Shown here: in pieces, positions 6,994-14,327 of the stretch
Numbering within the stretch: position 1 is the first letter of the stretch
Layout: the number at the start of each line of letters is the position of its first letter
From: Schlegelella_A sp031360885
GTDB taxonomy: Bacteria > Pseudomonadota > Gammaproteobacteria > Burkholderiales > Burkholderiaceae_C
Length of the DNA: 27,494 bases
Assembly (NCBI GenBank): GCA_031360885.1
Contig: JANMCC010000194.1
Coordinates: 1 to 27,494 of the forward strand
Reading direction: 5' to 3'
Notes under the pieces: generated by a model
Seen by the model: only the letters and a program-made list of their open reading frames with translations
Told to the model about the DNA's origin: nothing
Database searches by the model: none
Program-made: the position numbers and the translations under genes

Positions 6994-9348
6994 TCAAAGT
7001 CCGATCACGCCGCCGTCGTTCTTCGTGATCATCACCGTCGCCGAGCGCGGCCGCGCCGTCGCGCCGCCCGGCCCGTACGCCGCGGCGATGCCACGCCCGC
7101 TGCCCGGCCAGTTGCTCTCGAACGGGCCCGCCGGAAAGGCGGTGCCGGCGGCGAGCGTCGCGTTGCCGGTGTTCTCGCCCGGATGCTGGATGTTGATGAA
7201 CAGCGCCTTGCCGTCGGGCGACTCGGCCAGGCCGGTCACCTCGGCGCCCTTGGGCGCGGTGAGGAAGCGGCGGAACTGGGTGTCGGCGAGCTTCTTGCCC
7301 ATCTTCGTCGTCACGCTCACGGTCGTCGTCACCGTCGCGTCGGGGCTGCCGCCGGCGAGGTTGTCGACCGTCACCGCGGCGCCGTCGCCCATCGTCCCGG
7401 GCAGGGCGGCGAGCAGCATGCAGTTGGTGACGTCGGTGAAGGTGTTGTCGTCGGTCTCGATCCAGAGGATGCCGGTGGCCCGGGAGAACCAGCAGCCGTC
7501 GGGCTTGGACAGGTCGTTGCTCGCGGTGAGGCCCGAGAGATTGACGTTCTTCTGGTAGTTGACGTCGTCGAGGCCGGCGTCGGCCACCGCCTGCGCGCCG
7601 AACAGGAAAATGTCCCAGGCGAAGGTGGTCGCCGCCGCGTCGTCGCCGGCTTCGCGCAGGCGCACGATGTGGCCGTTGATGTTGCCCTTCTGGTTGACCA
7701 CCGCGCCGCTGGTCTGCGTCTTCTTGTCGAGCCAGTAGCGCGGGTTGGCGGCGTCCAGCGGCGGGTTCGGGTTGTTGTTGCTGCTCGAGCCGACGTTGCC
7801 GCGGTCCGGGTTCTCGGTCATCGTGATGTAGACCTCGCCGTTGGCCGGGTTCACCGCGGTCCACTCGGGCCGGTCCATCTTCGTCGCGCCAGCGGCGTCG
7901 GCGGCGAGGCGGGCGTTGGCGACCACGTCGGCCAGGTCGGCGAAGGCGTAGCCCGCGTATGCGGCGACCGCGGGGTTGCTCAGGTCGAGCTTGAGCCAGA
8001 CGCCGGTGCCGTCGGCGTTGAACTTCGCCGCGTAGAGCGAGCCCGAGTCGAGGTACTTGTTGCCGGCGGCGAGGCCACCGTTGGCATCGGCCGCGTTCCA
8101 CGCCGCCGCGGTGACGAACTTGTAGACGTACTCGCCCCGCGAGTCGTCGCCCATGTAGAAGGCGAGCGGCTTGCCCGCCACCGCCAGGCTCGGCCAGGCG
8201 CCTTCGTGCGCGAAACGGCCGAGGGCGGTGCGCTTGCGCGGCGCGGAGAGCGGATCGAACGGGTCGATCTCGACCGCCCAGCCGAAGGTGTTGGCGACGT
8301 TGCGGAAGTCGTCGCTGCCGTCGGCCGAGGCGCCGCTGCGGCTCGCGTCCCAGCGGGCGAACTCGGTGCTGGTGGAATCGGCGGGAACGACCGAGGTCCA
8401 GCGGTTGTTGCCGCTCGCGCCCTGGCTCAGGCCGACGCGCCTGAAGGCGGCGACTTCCTTGGCCGTGCGCAGCGCGTCGTCGCCGGCGGCGCGGCGGAAG
8501 TAGCCGGCCCAGTTCTCTTCGCAGGTGAGATAGGTGCCCCAGGGCGTGTAGCCGCTGGCGCAGTTGTTGACGGTGCCGCGCGTCGCCACGCCGCTGGGCG
8601 AGTAGCGCGTCTTCGCCAGGGCGTGGCCGCGCAACGGGCCGCTCAGGTCCATGGGCGTCGAGGCGGTGATGCGGCGGTTGAAGGCCGAGGGCTTCTTCAT
8701 GCCGAGCTTGCCGGCGCTGCGGCCGAGCTCGATCACGGAAACGCCGTGCGCCTCGATCTCCTTGATCGCCTCGGCCTCGGGCCGGGCGCCGCTGGCGATG
8801 TTGGTCTGCCCGGCAGGATGCAGGTATTGCACGGTGCCGGCGATGTTCTCGTGGTTCATGCACAGCAACGCGCGGTCGGTCGCGGCGGGGTCGCGCGAGA
8901 CGCCGTCGGCCGCCAGGCCGAACCAGTGCATGCCGTCGTGGTGGTCGCCGCTGCGGCGCGAGAAGGTGTCGTCGCTGCCGTCGTTGCGGTAGTCGCCGAC
9001 GACCGGGTCGATCGAGTCGCCGGTCGCGTAGATGACGGCCGCGGTGTAGCCGGCCGGCACCACGAGCTGGTCGGCGAGGTCCTTGGCGACGGCGGCGAAG
9101 CCGAGCACCTTGGCGGCCGGCGCGGGAGCGGGGGCGGGCGCCGCCGGATCGTCGTCGCCACCGCCGCACGCGGCCAGGCTGGCCGAGCCGAAGGCCGCGG
9201 CGGTCAGCGCGCCGAGGCCGCCCTTCAGGATGTGGCGCCGGTGCAGGCGCGCGCCCATCACCTCGTCCAGGCTGGCGTTGCCGCTGGTGTTGTTCTCGCG
9301 ATCGTCGGGATCGGTTCCGGTCGGCGGCGGCGGGCAGTCCTTGAGCAT
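6994..9348 (-). CDS. phoX: PhoX-family alkaline phosphatase (DUF839), Tat exported
   Basis: The product has 784 residues. A twin-arginine signal lies unusually far in: RR at 37-38 (ARLHRRHILKGG), a hydrophobic stretch, then LAAC with Cys61 as possible lipobox, followed by an acidic and Ala-Pro-rich linker. The body carries DUF839/PhoX stretches: LLCMNHEN, YLTCEENWAGYFRR, GWAVEIDPFDP, MDRPEWTAVNP, ENPDRGN and NIQHPGENTGN. PhoX enzymes release phosphate from organic esters in the periplasm and use iron and calcium rather than zinc. The ATG at 9348 is chosen because GAGGA lies eight bases upstream; an in-frame start farther up (9432) would lie inside the Pho-box-like region. The divergent plcP-agt genes and the box suggest PhoB control. 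Confidence 0.88.
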   Translation of the reverse strand: MLKDCPPPPTGTDPDDRENNTSGNASLDEVMGARLHRRHILKGGLGALTAAAFGSASLAACGGGDDDPAAPAPAPAPAAKVLGFAAVAKDLADQLVVPAGYTAAVIYATGDSIDPVVGDYRNDGSDDTFSRRSGDHHDGMHWFGLAADGVSRDPAATDRALLCMNHENIAGTVQYLHPAGQTNIASGARPEAEAIKEIEAHGVSVIELGRSAGKLGMKKPSAFNRRITASTPMDLSGPLRGHALAKTRYSPSGVATRGTVNNCASGYTPWGTYLTCEENWAGYFRRAAGDDALRTAKEVAAFRRVGLSQGASGNNRWTSVVPADSTSTEFARWDASRSGASADGSDDFRNVANTFGWAVEIDPFDPLSAPRKRTALGRFAHEGAWPSLAVAGKPLAFYMGDDSRGEYVYKFVTAAAWNAADANGGLAAGNKYLDSGSLYAAKFNADGTGVWLKLDLSNPAVAAYAGYAFADLADVVANARLAADAAGATKMDRPEWTAVNPANGEVYITMTENPDRGNVGSSSNNNPNPPLDAANPRYWLDKKTQTSGAVVNQKGNINGHIVRLREAGDDAAATTFAWDIFLFGAQAVADAGLDDVNYQKNVNLSGLTASNDLSKPDGCWFSRATGILWIETDDNTFTDVTNCMLLAALPGTMGDGAAVTVDNLAGGSPDATVTTTVSVTTKMGKKLADTQFRRFLTAPKGAEVTGLAESPDGKALFINIQHPGENTGNATLAAGTAFPAGPFESNWPGSGRGIAAAYGPGGATARPRSATVMITKNDGGVIGL

Positions 9349-9391
9349 TGGATTCGTCCTCGAAAGAAAAAACGAGGAGGCTAGGCAGCGG

Positions 9392-9421
9392 ATGTGACGA
9401 CGCCGCGACGCACCGATGACA
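9392..9421 (-). promoter_or_regulatory. Putative Pho box upstream of phoX
   Basis: On the minus strand TGTCAT (9421-9416), CGTCGC (9410-9405) and CGTCAC (9399-9394) begin exactly 11 bases apart. PhoB sites are direct repeats of a TGTCA-type 7-mer with 11-base period. The array ends 44 bases before the phoX ATG, and TAGCCT at 9383-9378 could serve as a -10 element. The same spacing from the ATG is found at olsB. Confidence 0.5.
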
Positions 9422-9461
9422 CCTTCGCGCACTGCGGCACCGACGTCGCGCCGGCACCGAA

Positions 9462-9499
9462 TTCATCGAAGGTTCACGTACCGGACTCCGGCCCGTCAC
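9462..9499 (+). promoter_or_regulatory. Putative Pho box upstream of plcP-agt
   Basis: On the plus strand TTCAT (9462), TTCAC (9473), GACTC (9484, poor match) and GTCAC (9495) all start at exact 11-base steps. Three of four units resemble the PhoB half-site. The array ends 24 bases before the ATG chosen for plcP, which is close; the next in-frame ATG at 9557 would leave a more usual leader. Confidence 0.4.
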
Positions 9500-9523
9500 G
9501 GCGCCCGGCGACGCTGCCTGCTC

Positions 9524-10426
9524 ATGGATCGCGATTCTTCGTTGCTTCGTGCGTTGATGGAACCGGCCACGGCGTTTGCGCGCGCCGCCGTGCCCGAAGA
9601 TCATGGCGACGGGCCACTCCGCGGTCCGAGCCGTCGCTTCCGCACCGTCTGGATATCGGACATCCATCTCGGCACGCCCGGCTGCCGCGCCGAAGCCCTG
9701 CTCGACTTCCTGAAGCACACCGAGTGCGAAACGCTGTTCCTGGTCGGCGACATCATCGACGGCTGGCAACTGCGACGCAGCTGGTTCTGGCCGCAAGCGC
9801 ACAACGACGTGGTGCAGAAGCTGCTGCGCAAGGCGCGCAAGGGCACGCGCGTGATCTTCGTGCCGGGCAACCACGACGAGTTCGCGCGCCGCTACGTCGG
9901 CCACGAGTTCGGTGGCATCGAGGTCGCGGAAGACTGGGTCCACGTGACTGCCGACGGCCGACGGCTGTGGGTCACGCATGGCGACCTGTTCGACGGCGTC
10001 GTGCAATGCGCGCGCTGGCTCGCCCACGTCGGCGACCGGCTTTACGGGATCACGCTGCGCCTCAACCGGCACCTCAACTCGCTGCGCGCCCGGATGGGCC
10101 TGCCGTACTGGTCGCTGTCCGGCTATCTGAAGCAGAAGGTCAAGCGCGCGGTCAGCTACGTCGGCGAATTCGAGGCCGCAGTGGCGCGCGAGGCGCGGCG
10201 CCGAGGCGTGCACGGCGTCGTCTGCGGCCACATCCACCACGCCGAGCTGCGCGAGATCGACGGCATCCTCTACGCCAACGACGGCGATTGGGTCGAAAGC
10301 CTGACCGCGCTGGTCGAGCACGTCGACGGCCGCCTGGAGATCATCGACGGGTCGCTGCAAGCCAGACCTGCCCGGCCCGCGTCGCGAGCCCGGCCGCGCG
10401 TCCTCGCCGCGGCGGTCGACGCGTGA
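9524..10426 (+). CDS. plcP: PlcP-like metallophosphoesterase (LpxH-related), lipid remodelling
   Basis: The protein has 300 residues with the calcineurin-like phosphoesterase metal set: Asp46 and His48 (SDIHLG), Asp76 (VGDIIDGW), Asn116-His117-Asp118 (PGNHDEF), His152 (VTHGD), His236 and His238 (CGHIHHAE). Automatic annotation would call it UDP-2,3-diacylglucosamine diphosphatase. The immediately following Agt-type glycosyltransferase gene (4-base overlap) and divergent phoX instead point to PlcP, the manganese-dependent phospholipase C of phosphate-starved proteobacteria that turns phospholipids into diacylglycerol. The tail NDGDWVESLTALVEH fits that group. No signal peptide is evident. The start at 9524 lacks a good ribosome site; 9557 is an alternative. 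The lpxH role cannot be excluded. Confidence 0.8.
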   Translation: MDRDSSLLRALMEPATAFARAAVPEDHGDGPLRGPSRRFRTVWISDIHLGTPGCRAEALLDFLKHTECETLFLVGDIIDGWQLRRSWFWPQAHNDVVQKLLRKARKGTRVIFVPGNHDEFARRYVGHEFGGIEVAEDWVHVTADGRRLWVTHGDLFDGVVQCARWLAHVGDRLYGITLRLNRHLNSLRARMGLPYWSLSGYLKQKVKRAVSYVGEFEAAVAREARRRGVHGVVCGHIHHAELREIDGILYANDGDWVESLTALVEHVDGRLEIIDGSLQARPARPASRARPRVLAAAVDA

Positions 10427-11466
10427 AGATCGCGATCGTCAGCGACGCCTGGTCGCCGCAGGTCAACGGCGTCGTGACCACCCTGCTCGACCTGCGGCAA
10501 CGCCTCTCGGACGCCGGCCATGGCGTCACCGTGCTCGAGCCCTCGGCCTTTCGCCGCTTTCGCTGCCCCGGCTACCCCGAGATCGAGCTCGCCTGGCGGC
10601 CCGGCGCCGAGGTCGCCCGGCAGCTGGACGAGGACGCGCCCGAGGCGATCCACATCGCGACCGAGGGACCGCTCGGGCTGGCCGCGCGCACCTACTGCCT
10701 GCGGCGCAAGCTGCCGTTCACGACCGCGTTCCATTCGCGCTTCCCGGAGTTCCTGACCGCCGCCTTCGGCGTGCCGTCGCGCTGGGGCTACGCGGCGCTG
10801 CGCCGCTTCCACGCGCCTTCCTCCGGCGTGCTCGTTCCCTCCTCGGGCACGGTCGACATCCTCGCCCGGCACGGCTTCGTCAACCTGCGGCGCTGGTCGC
10901 ACGGCATCGACCTCGAGCTGTTCCGGCCGTCGCCGCGAGCCGTGCTCGACCTGCCGAGCCCGCTGTTCCTGTTCGTCGGCCGGGTCTCGCCGGAAAAGAA
11001 TCTCGAGGCGTTCCTGCGCCTCGACCTGCCGGGCTCCAAGCTCGTCTGCGGCGGCGGGCCGCTGCTCGAACGCTATCGACGCGACTATCCGCAGGTGCAC
11101 TTCCGCGGATCGACACCACGCGCCGAGCTGCCGGCAATCTACGGCGCGGCCGATGCCTTCGTCTACCCGAGCCGGACCGACACCTTCGGCCTGGTCATGC
11201 TCGAAGCGCTGGCCTGCGGAACACCGGTCGCCGCGTATCCGGTCGCCGGGCCGCTCGACGTCGTCGGCACGTCCGACGGCGGTGTGCTCGACCACGACCT
11301 GCGCCGCGCGGCGCTCGCCGCCCTCGAGGTGCCGCGCGAGCGGGCGCGGGCCCGGGCGCTGGAATTCGACTGGAATGCGGTGAGCCGCCAATTCGTTGCG
11401 CACCTCGCGCCGATTCGCCGCTGGAAGCCGGATGCCGGCTATCCTGCAATCGCGCAACTCGCCTGA
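10423..11466 (+). CDS. agt: GT4-type glycosyltransferase, Agt-like glycolipid synthase
   Basis: This 347-residue GT-B glycosyltransferase starts with MKIAIVSDAWSPQVNGVV (the glycine-rich acceptor loop) and has GRVSPEKNLEAFL near 186-198 and SRTDTFGLVMLEALACGTPVA near 250-270. In the last stretch the usual EX7E motif reads Asp253-X7-Glu261. This form is shared with SqdX/Agt-like lipid glycosyltransferases. With PlcP it would convert diacylglycerol released from phospholipids into glycosylated, phosphorus-free lipid at the inner membrane. The GTG start overlaps the plcP stop (GTGA), so the two are made together. The sugar (glucose, galactose or glucuronate) cannot be told from the sequence. A mannosyltransferase of another pathway is the alternative. 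Confidence 0.83.
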   Translation: MKIAIVSDAWSPQVNGVVTTLLDLRQRLSDAGHGVTVLEPSAFRRFRCPGYPEIELAWRPGAEVARQLDEDAPEAIHIATEGPLGLAARTYCLRRKLPFTTAFHSRFPEFLTAAFGVPSRWGYAALRRFHAPSSGVLVPSSGTVDILARHGFVNLRRWSHGIDLELFRPSPRAVLDLPSPLFLFVGRVSPEKNLEAFLRLDLPGSKLVCGGGPLLERYRRDYPQVHFRGSTPRAELPAIYGAADAFVYPSRTDTFGLVMLEALACGTPVAAYPVAGPLDVVGTSDGGVLDHDLRRAALAALEVPRERARARALEFDWNAVSRQFVAHLAPIRRWKPDAGYPAIAQLA

Positions 11467-11480
11467 TCCCGCGCGTGCCG

Positions 11481-11497
11481 CGGCGCCGGCGGCGCCG
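11481..11497 (+). other. GC-rich hairpin between agt and the CYTH-CHAD gene
   Basis: CGGCGCC (11481-11487) pairs perfectly with GGCGCCG (11491-11497) around a GGC loop, 15 bases after the agt stop. No T run follows, so it is a weak terminator at best. It may reduce read-through from plcP-agt into the next gene, or stabilise the upstream message. Confidence 0.35.
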
Positions 11498-11513
11498 TCA
11501 CCCCTTGCCTCCC

Positions 11514-12989
11514 ATGAGTGAAATCGAGCTCAAGTTCGGCGTCGATCCGGCGCGCACCGGCGCGATCGACGCGGCCTTGCGGCGGGCGAAGGCGCGCGCC
11601 GGCGCGATCGAATCGCGCTACTACGACACGCCCGACCATCGCCTGGCCGATGCGGGCCTGACGCTGCGCCTTCGCCGCAGCGCGCGCGCCTGGGAGCAGA
11701 CGCTCAAGGCGCCGACCGAGCGCCTCGGCGAACGGCTCGAGGAAACGGTGCCGCGGCCGGGCCGCTGGGGACCCGACGGACCGCCGATCGACCCGACGCA
11801 GCACGACGGCAGCGCCGCCGGCAAGCTGCTGCGCGCCGCGCTCGACGGGAGAGACGCGGCGACGCTCGTCCCGGTTCACACCTGCACGGTGGTCCGGCGA
11901 TCGGTCGAGATCGAAGCCGGGGGCGCCCGCGTCGAGCTCGCGTTCGATCGCGGCGAGATCCGGGTCGGCGCCGCCTCGATCCCGATCTGCGAACTCGAAT
12001 ACGAGCTGAAGGCGGGCGACGTGCAGGCACTCGTCGCGTTCGGCCAGGCCGGCGTGCGCGAGCACGGCCTGTGGCTGAGCACCGTCTCCAAGGGCGAACG
12101 CGGGGACCGTCTGTCCCGCGGCAAAGCGACAGTGGCGGCGGTGAAGTCCAGGGCGCCGCGCCTGCGCCACGGGATGACGGGCCGGGAGATCTTCCAGGCG
12201 GCGCTGAAGGCCTGCCTCGACCAGGTGCTGGCGAATGCCAGCGAGGTCGCCGCGGGGCAGCGGGGCGACGAAATCGTCCATCAGCTGCGGATCGGCATCA
12301 GGCGCGCCCGGACCGCCTGGAGCGAGCTCGCGCCGCTCGCGGGTCGGGGCGCCGCGGACTGGGACGCCCCGCTGGCCAAGGCATTTCGCGAGCTTGGCGA
12401 ATATCGCGACCGCCACACCGTCGTCGCTGCGCTGCAGGCGCGACTCGCCGATTCGGGCTCGCCCGCGCCGACGCTGCGGGTGTCGCAGGAAGAGTCCGTG
12501 GATCCCGTCGCTGTCGTCCGCGACAGCGCCTTCCAGTGCGCGCTGCTCGACGGCCTGGCGCTGACGCTCGGAGAGGCGAGCGCCGGCTCCACCGACGAGG
12601 CGCAGGACTTCATCGCTTCGCGCCTCGACCGCCTCGACAGGCACCTGCAGCGGGCCGCGAAGCGCTTCGAGCGGTCGAAGCCGGAGGCCCAGCACCTGGC
12701 CCGCAAGCGGCTGAAGCGCCTGCGCTATCTCGCCGAGATGGTGGGCGGGCTCTACAAGGCGGAGCGGGTGGAGCGCTATCTCGAGCGGCTCGGCCCGGCG
12801 CAGGACGCGCTCGGCTCGCATGTCGATCTGCTCGTCGGCCTCGAGATGGCGCGCGCGTCGGCCGAGGCGGGGCAGGCTGAAGCGTGGTTCAACGTCGGCT
12901 GGCTGAGCGCGCAACTCGCGCCGAGCGCGCGCGGCTGCGAAAAGGCGCTGCGCCGCGCCGCCCGCGCCGAGCCGTTCTGGAAGCGCTAG
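11514..12989 (+). CDS. CYTH-CHAD protein (triphosphatase / polyphosphate binding)
   Basis: The protein has 491 residues and two domains. The N-terminal CYTH domain (about 1-200) opens with the diagnostic ExExK (Glu3, Glu5, Lys7 in MSEIELKF) and shows YYDTPDHRLADAGLTLRLRR at 36-55, LELAFDRG-type strands and CELEYELKAG at 159-168. Such domains hydrolyse inorganic triphosphate or related triphosphates with Mg2+. The C-terminal CHAD domain (about 222-485) has HQLRIGIRRARTAW at 256-269 and ARKRLKRLRYLAE, the conserved His/Arg/Lys helices that bind polyphosphate. The ATG at 11514 puts ExExK at the N-terminus as in the family; an upstream GTG (11475) is less likely. Its place between agt and olsB fits a phosphate-metabolism locus. 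The ribosome site is weak. Confidence 0.9.
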   Translation: MSEIELKFGVDPARTGAIDAALRRAKARAGAIESRYYDTPDHRLADAGLTLRLRRSARAWEQTLKAPTERLGERLEETVPRPGRWGPDGPPIDPTQHDGSAAGKLLRAALDGRDAATLVPVHTCTVVRRSVEIEAGGARVELAFDRGEIRVGAASIPICELEYELKAGDVQALVAFGQAGVREHGLWLSTVSKGERGDRLSRGKATVAAVKSRAPRLRHGMTGREIFQAALKACLDQVLANASEVAAGQRGDEIVHQLRIGIRRARTAWSELAPLAGRGAADWDAPLAKAFRELGEYRDRHTVVAALQARLADSGSPAPTLRVSQEESVDPVAVVRDSAFQCALLDGLALTLGEASAGSTDEAQDFIASRLDRLDRHLQRAAKRFERSKPEAQHLARKRLKRLRYLAEMVGGLYKAERVERYLERLGPAQDALGSHVDLLVGLEMARASAEAGQAEAWFNVGWLSAQLAPSARGCEKALRRAARAEPFWKR

Positions 12990-12990
12990 C

Positions 12991-13014
12991 CTAGGGCCCG
13001 TTAAAAGGGCCTAG
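12991..13014. terminator. Hairpin between convergent CYTH-CHAD and olsB genes
   Basis: CTAGGGCCC and GGGCCTAG pair as an eight-base stem with one bulged G around a GTTAAAA loop. It lies exactly between the two convergent stop codons, and the olsB stop TAG (13013-13011) is inside the right arm. A bidirectional terminator is the natural reading, although no clear T run flanks it on either side. Confidence 0.5.
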
Positions 13015-13841
13015 TCGTCGGACTCGCCGAGAAAGTGGCGGCGATGGCGGCGCGGCAGGCCGGCCAGCGTCATCAGCATCGGCAGGTCGGCGCTGCCGAA
13101 GTCCGGGTCGCGGGCCGGCGGGCCCAGCAGCTCGGCGCCGCAGCGCAGGTAGCCGCGGATCAGCGGCGGCGTCTCGACCTCGATGTCGTCGCGCAGCTCG
13201 GCCAGGGCGAGCGGATGCAGCGGCCGCACCCGGCGCTCGGGCGGCGCGAGGTGCAAGGGCGAAAGCTGGCGCCACAGGCTGGCGGCGGCATGGCCGCCGT
13301 CGCTCATGTCGATGCTGGCGCAGCCGAAGGCGACGTCGAGGCCGTGCAGGACCATGAACTCGCCGAGCGCACTCCAGAGCGCGAGGATCGTGCCTCCGCT
13401 GCGCCAGTCGGGATGGATGCACGAGCGGCCGAGCTCGGCCATGCGCGAGCGCAACGGTGCGAGGCGCGCGAGATCGAACTCGGTCTCGCTGTAGAAGCCG
13501 CCGGCGCGGCGCGCCGCCTCGGGCGTGAGAACACGGTACGTGCCGACGACCTCGCCGCTCTCCTCGCCGGGCGCGATCGCGCGCACCATGAGATGGGCGC
13601 AGAAGGCGTCGAAGCGGTCGGCGTCGTGGCCGGGCGGCGTGCCGACGGCGGGACGCAGGCGGGCGCCCATCTCGCCGGCGAACACCTGGAAGCGTAGGCG
13701 CTGCACCCGGCGCAGGTCTTCGGCCGAATCGGCCCAGCTCGCCTGCAGGCGGTACGGGATGCGGCGGATGGCGAATCGGTCGCCGAGTGGCGGGTGCGGC
13801 CTCGCGGTCGCGATGGCGGCGTTCGGAGAAGCGGTCTGCAT
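13011..13841 (-). CDS. olsB: OlsB-type N-acyltransferase, ornithine lipid synthesis step 1
   Basis: This 276-residue GNAT-fold N-acyltransferase has the OlsB landmarks in order: LRFQVFAGEMGA at 49-60, DRFDAFCAHLMVRA at 75-88, EVVGTYRVLTPEAA at 97-110, and AELGRSCIHPDWRSGG at 135-150. OlsB links a 3-hydroxy fatty acid from acyl carrier protein to the alpha-amino group of ornithine, giving lyso-ornithine lipid, a phosphorus-free membrane lipid made under phosphate limitation. The second acyltransferase (OlsA) is not in the window. The start is secure: AGGAGGTGA lies just before the ATG at 13841. Upstream is the best Pho-box-like array of the window. A related hemolysin-type acyltransferase is the alternative. 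Confidence 0.83.
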   Translation of the reverse strand: MQTASPNAAIATARPHPPLGDRFAIRRIPYRLQASWADSAEDLRRVQRLRFQVFAGEMGARLRPAVGTPPGHDADRFDAFCAHLMVRAIAPGEESGEVVGTYRVLTPEAARRAGGFYSETEFDLARLAPLRSRMAELGRSCIHPDWRSGGTILALWSALGEFMVLHGLDVAFGCASIDMSDGGHAAASLWRQLSPLHLAPPERRVRPLHPLALAELRDDIEVETPPLIRGYLRCGAELLGPPARDPDFGSADLPMLMTLAGLPRRHRRHFLGESDD

Positions 13842-13884
13842 GCGTCACCTCCTGGCGGAACGCAGGCGATGCTGCGCGGCCGAG

Positions 13885-13922
13885 GTGACCGGCTCGTGAA
13901 GGCGGGGCGACGCGGACGTGAC
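13885..13922 (-). promoter_or_regulatory. Putative four-unit Pho box upstream of olsB
   Basis: On the minus strand GTCAC (13922), GTCGC (13911), TTCAC (13900) and GTCAC (13889) start at three exact 11-base steps. This is the period of PhoB direct repeats, and all four units keep TC at the same place. The array ends 44 bases before the olsB ATG, the same distance as at phoX. No strong -10 hexamer is visible after it, as expected for an activated promoter. Confidence 0.55.
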
Positions 13923-13963
13923 TCGCGATGGCGGGGCGGCGAGGCGCCGCCGTCAGGGGCGGC

Positions 13964-14191
13964 TCAGCCGACCATCTCGAGGATGCTCCACATCTCGGCG
14001 GCGACGCGGCGCATGTGCAGGTCGGGATTGGATTCCTGCATGCCCGCGTCGTCGATGCCCTGGGCCGCGGCCTTGAGCTCGGCGAGCGCGGAGTCCGAAA
14101 GAAGTCGGGCGATCGTCTTCAGGACGATGCCATGAGCGACCAGCCGCGCCTCGAGGTCGCGAATGCGGTCGGCAGAAGAGGTGTCGTCCAT
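13964..14191 (-). CDS. Small uncharacterised helical protein (75 aa)
   Basis: I do not recognise this protein. The ATG at 14191 begins MDDTSSADRIRDLEARLVAHG, and most of the chain (DLEARLVAHGIVLKTIARLLSDSALAELKAAA) looks helical, with spaced hydrophobic residues that could form a short coiled coil. No signal peptide, membrane segment or cysteine motif is seen. The ribosome site is weak and the open frame extends farther upstream to 14365, but that extension is arginine-rich and runs over the divergent gene start. It ends 42 bases upstream of the olsB Pho-box-like array and is divergent from the gene at 14328. Its function and even its expression are uncertain. Confidence 0.6.
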   Translation of the reverse strand: MDDTSSADRIRDLEARLVAHGIVLKTIARLLSDSALAELKAAAQGIDDAGMQESNPDLHMRRVAAEMWSILEMVG

Positions 14192-14228
14192 CGGCGGCGG
14201 GGAGAGATCAGCGACAAGAGCATAGACC

Positions 14229-14242
14229 CGCCTGCGCAGGCG
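14229..14242. repeat. Perfect 14-base palindrome in divergent intergenic region
   Basis: CGCCTGCGCAGGCG reads the same on both strands. It lies 37 bases before the small helical gene and 85 before the gene at 14328. A second, shorter inverted repeat (GTCCG-A-CGGAC, 14266-14276) follows. Either could be an operator for a dimeric regulator; GC-rich palindromes also arise by chance. Confidence 0.35.
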
Positions 14243-14327
14243 TGTGACGCGCCAAGGCAACATCCGTCCGACGGACAATCGGCCGCAGGGAGGTAGGACG
14301 GCTTCGAGCCGGCCGCCGAGGCACGCC

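Noticed and set aside
6616..9384. Open frame of more than 900 codons on the plus strand opposite phoX
   Set aside because: Antisense shadow of phoX; the translation is Val/Gly/Arg-rich with no domain.
6299..10360. Very long open frame on the minus strand (over 1300 codons) across sigF/nrsF, phoX and plcP
   Set aside because: Its translation is rich in Arg, Gln and Pro with no recognisable domain, while well-supported families in other frames occupy the same DNA. In very GC-rich DNA stops are rare in such frames.
9524..10426. Assignment of the metallophosphoesterase as LpxH of lipid A synthesis
   Set aside because: Motifs alone permit it, but the overlap with an Agt-like glycosyltransferase gene and divergent phoX fit PlcP better. 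Kept as an alternative in the annotation.
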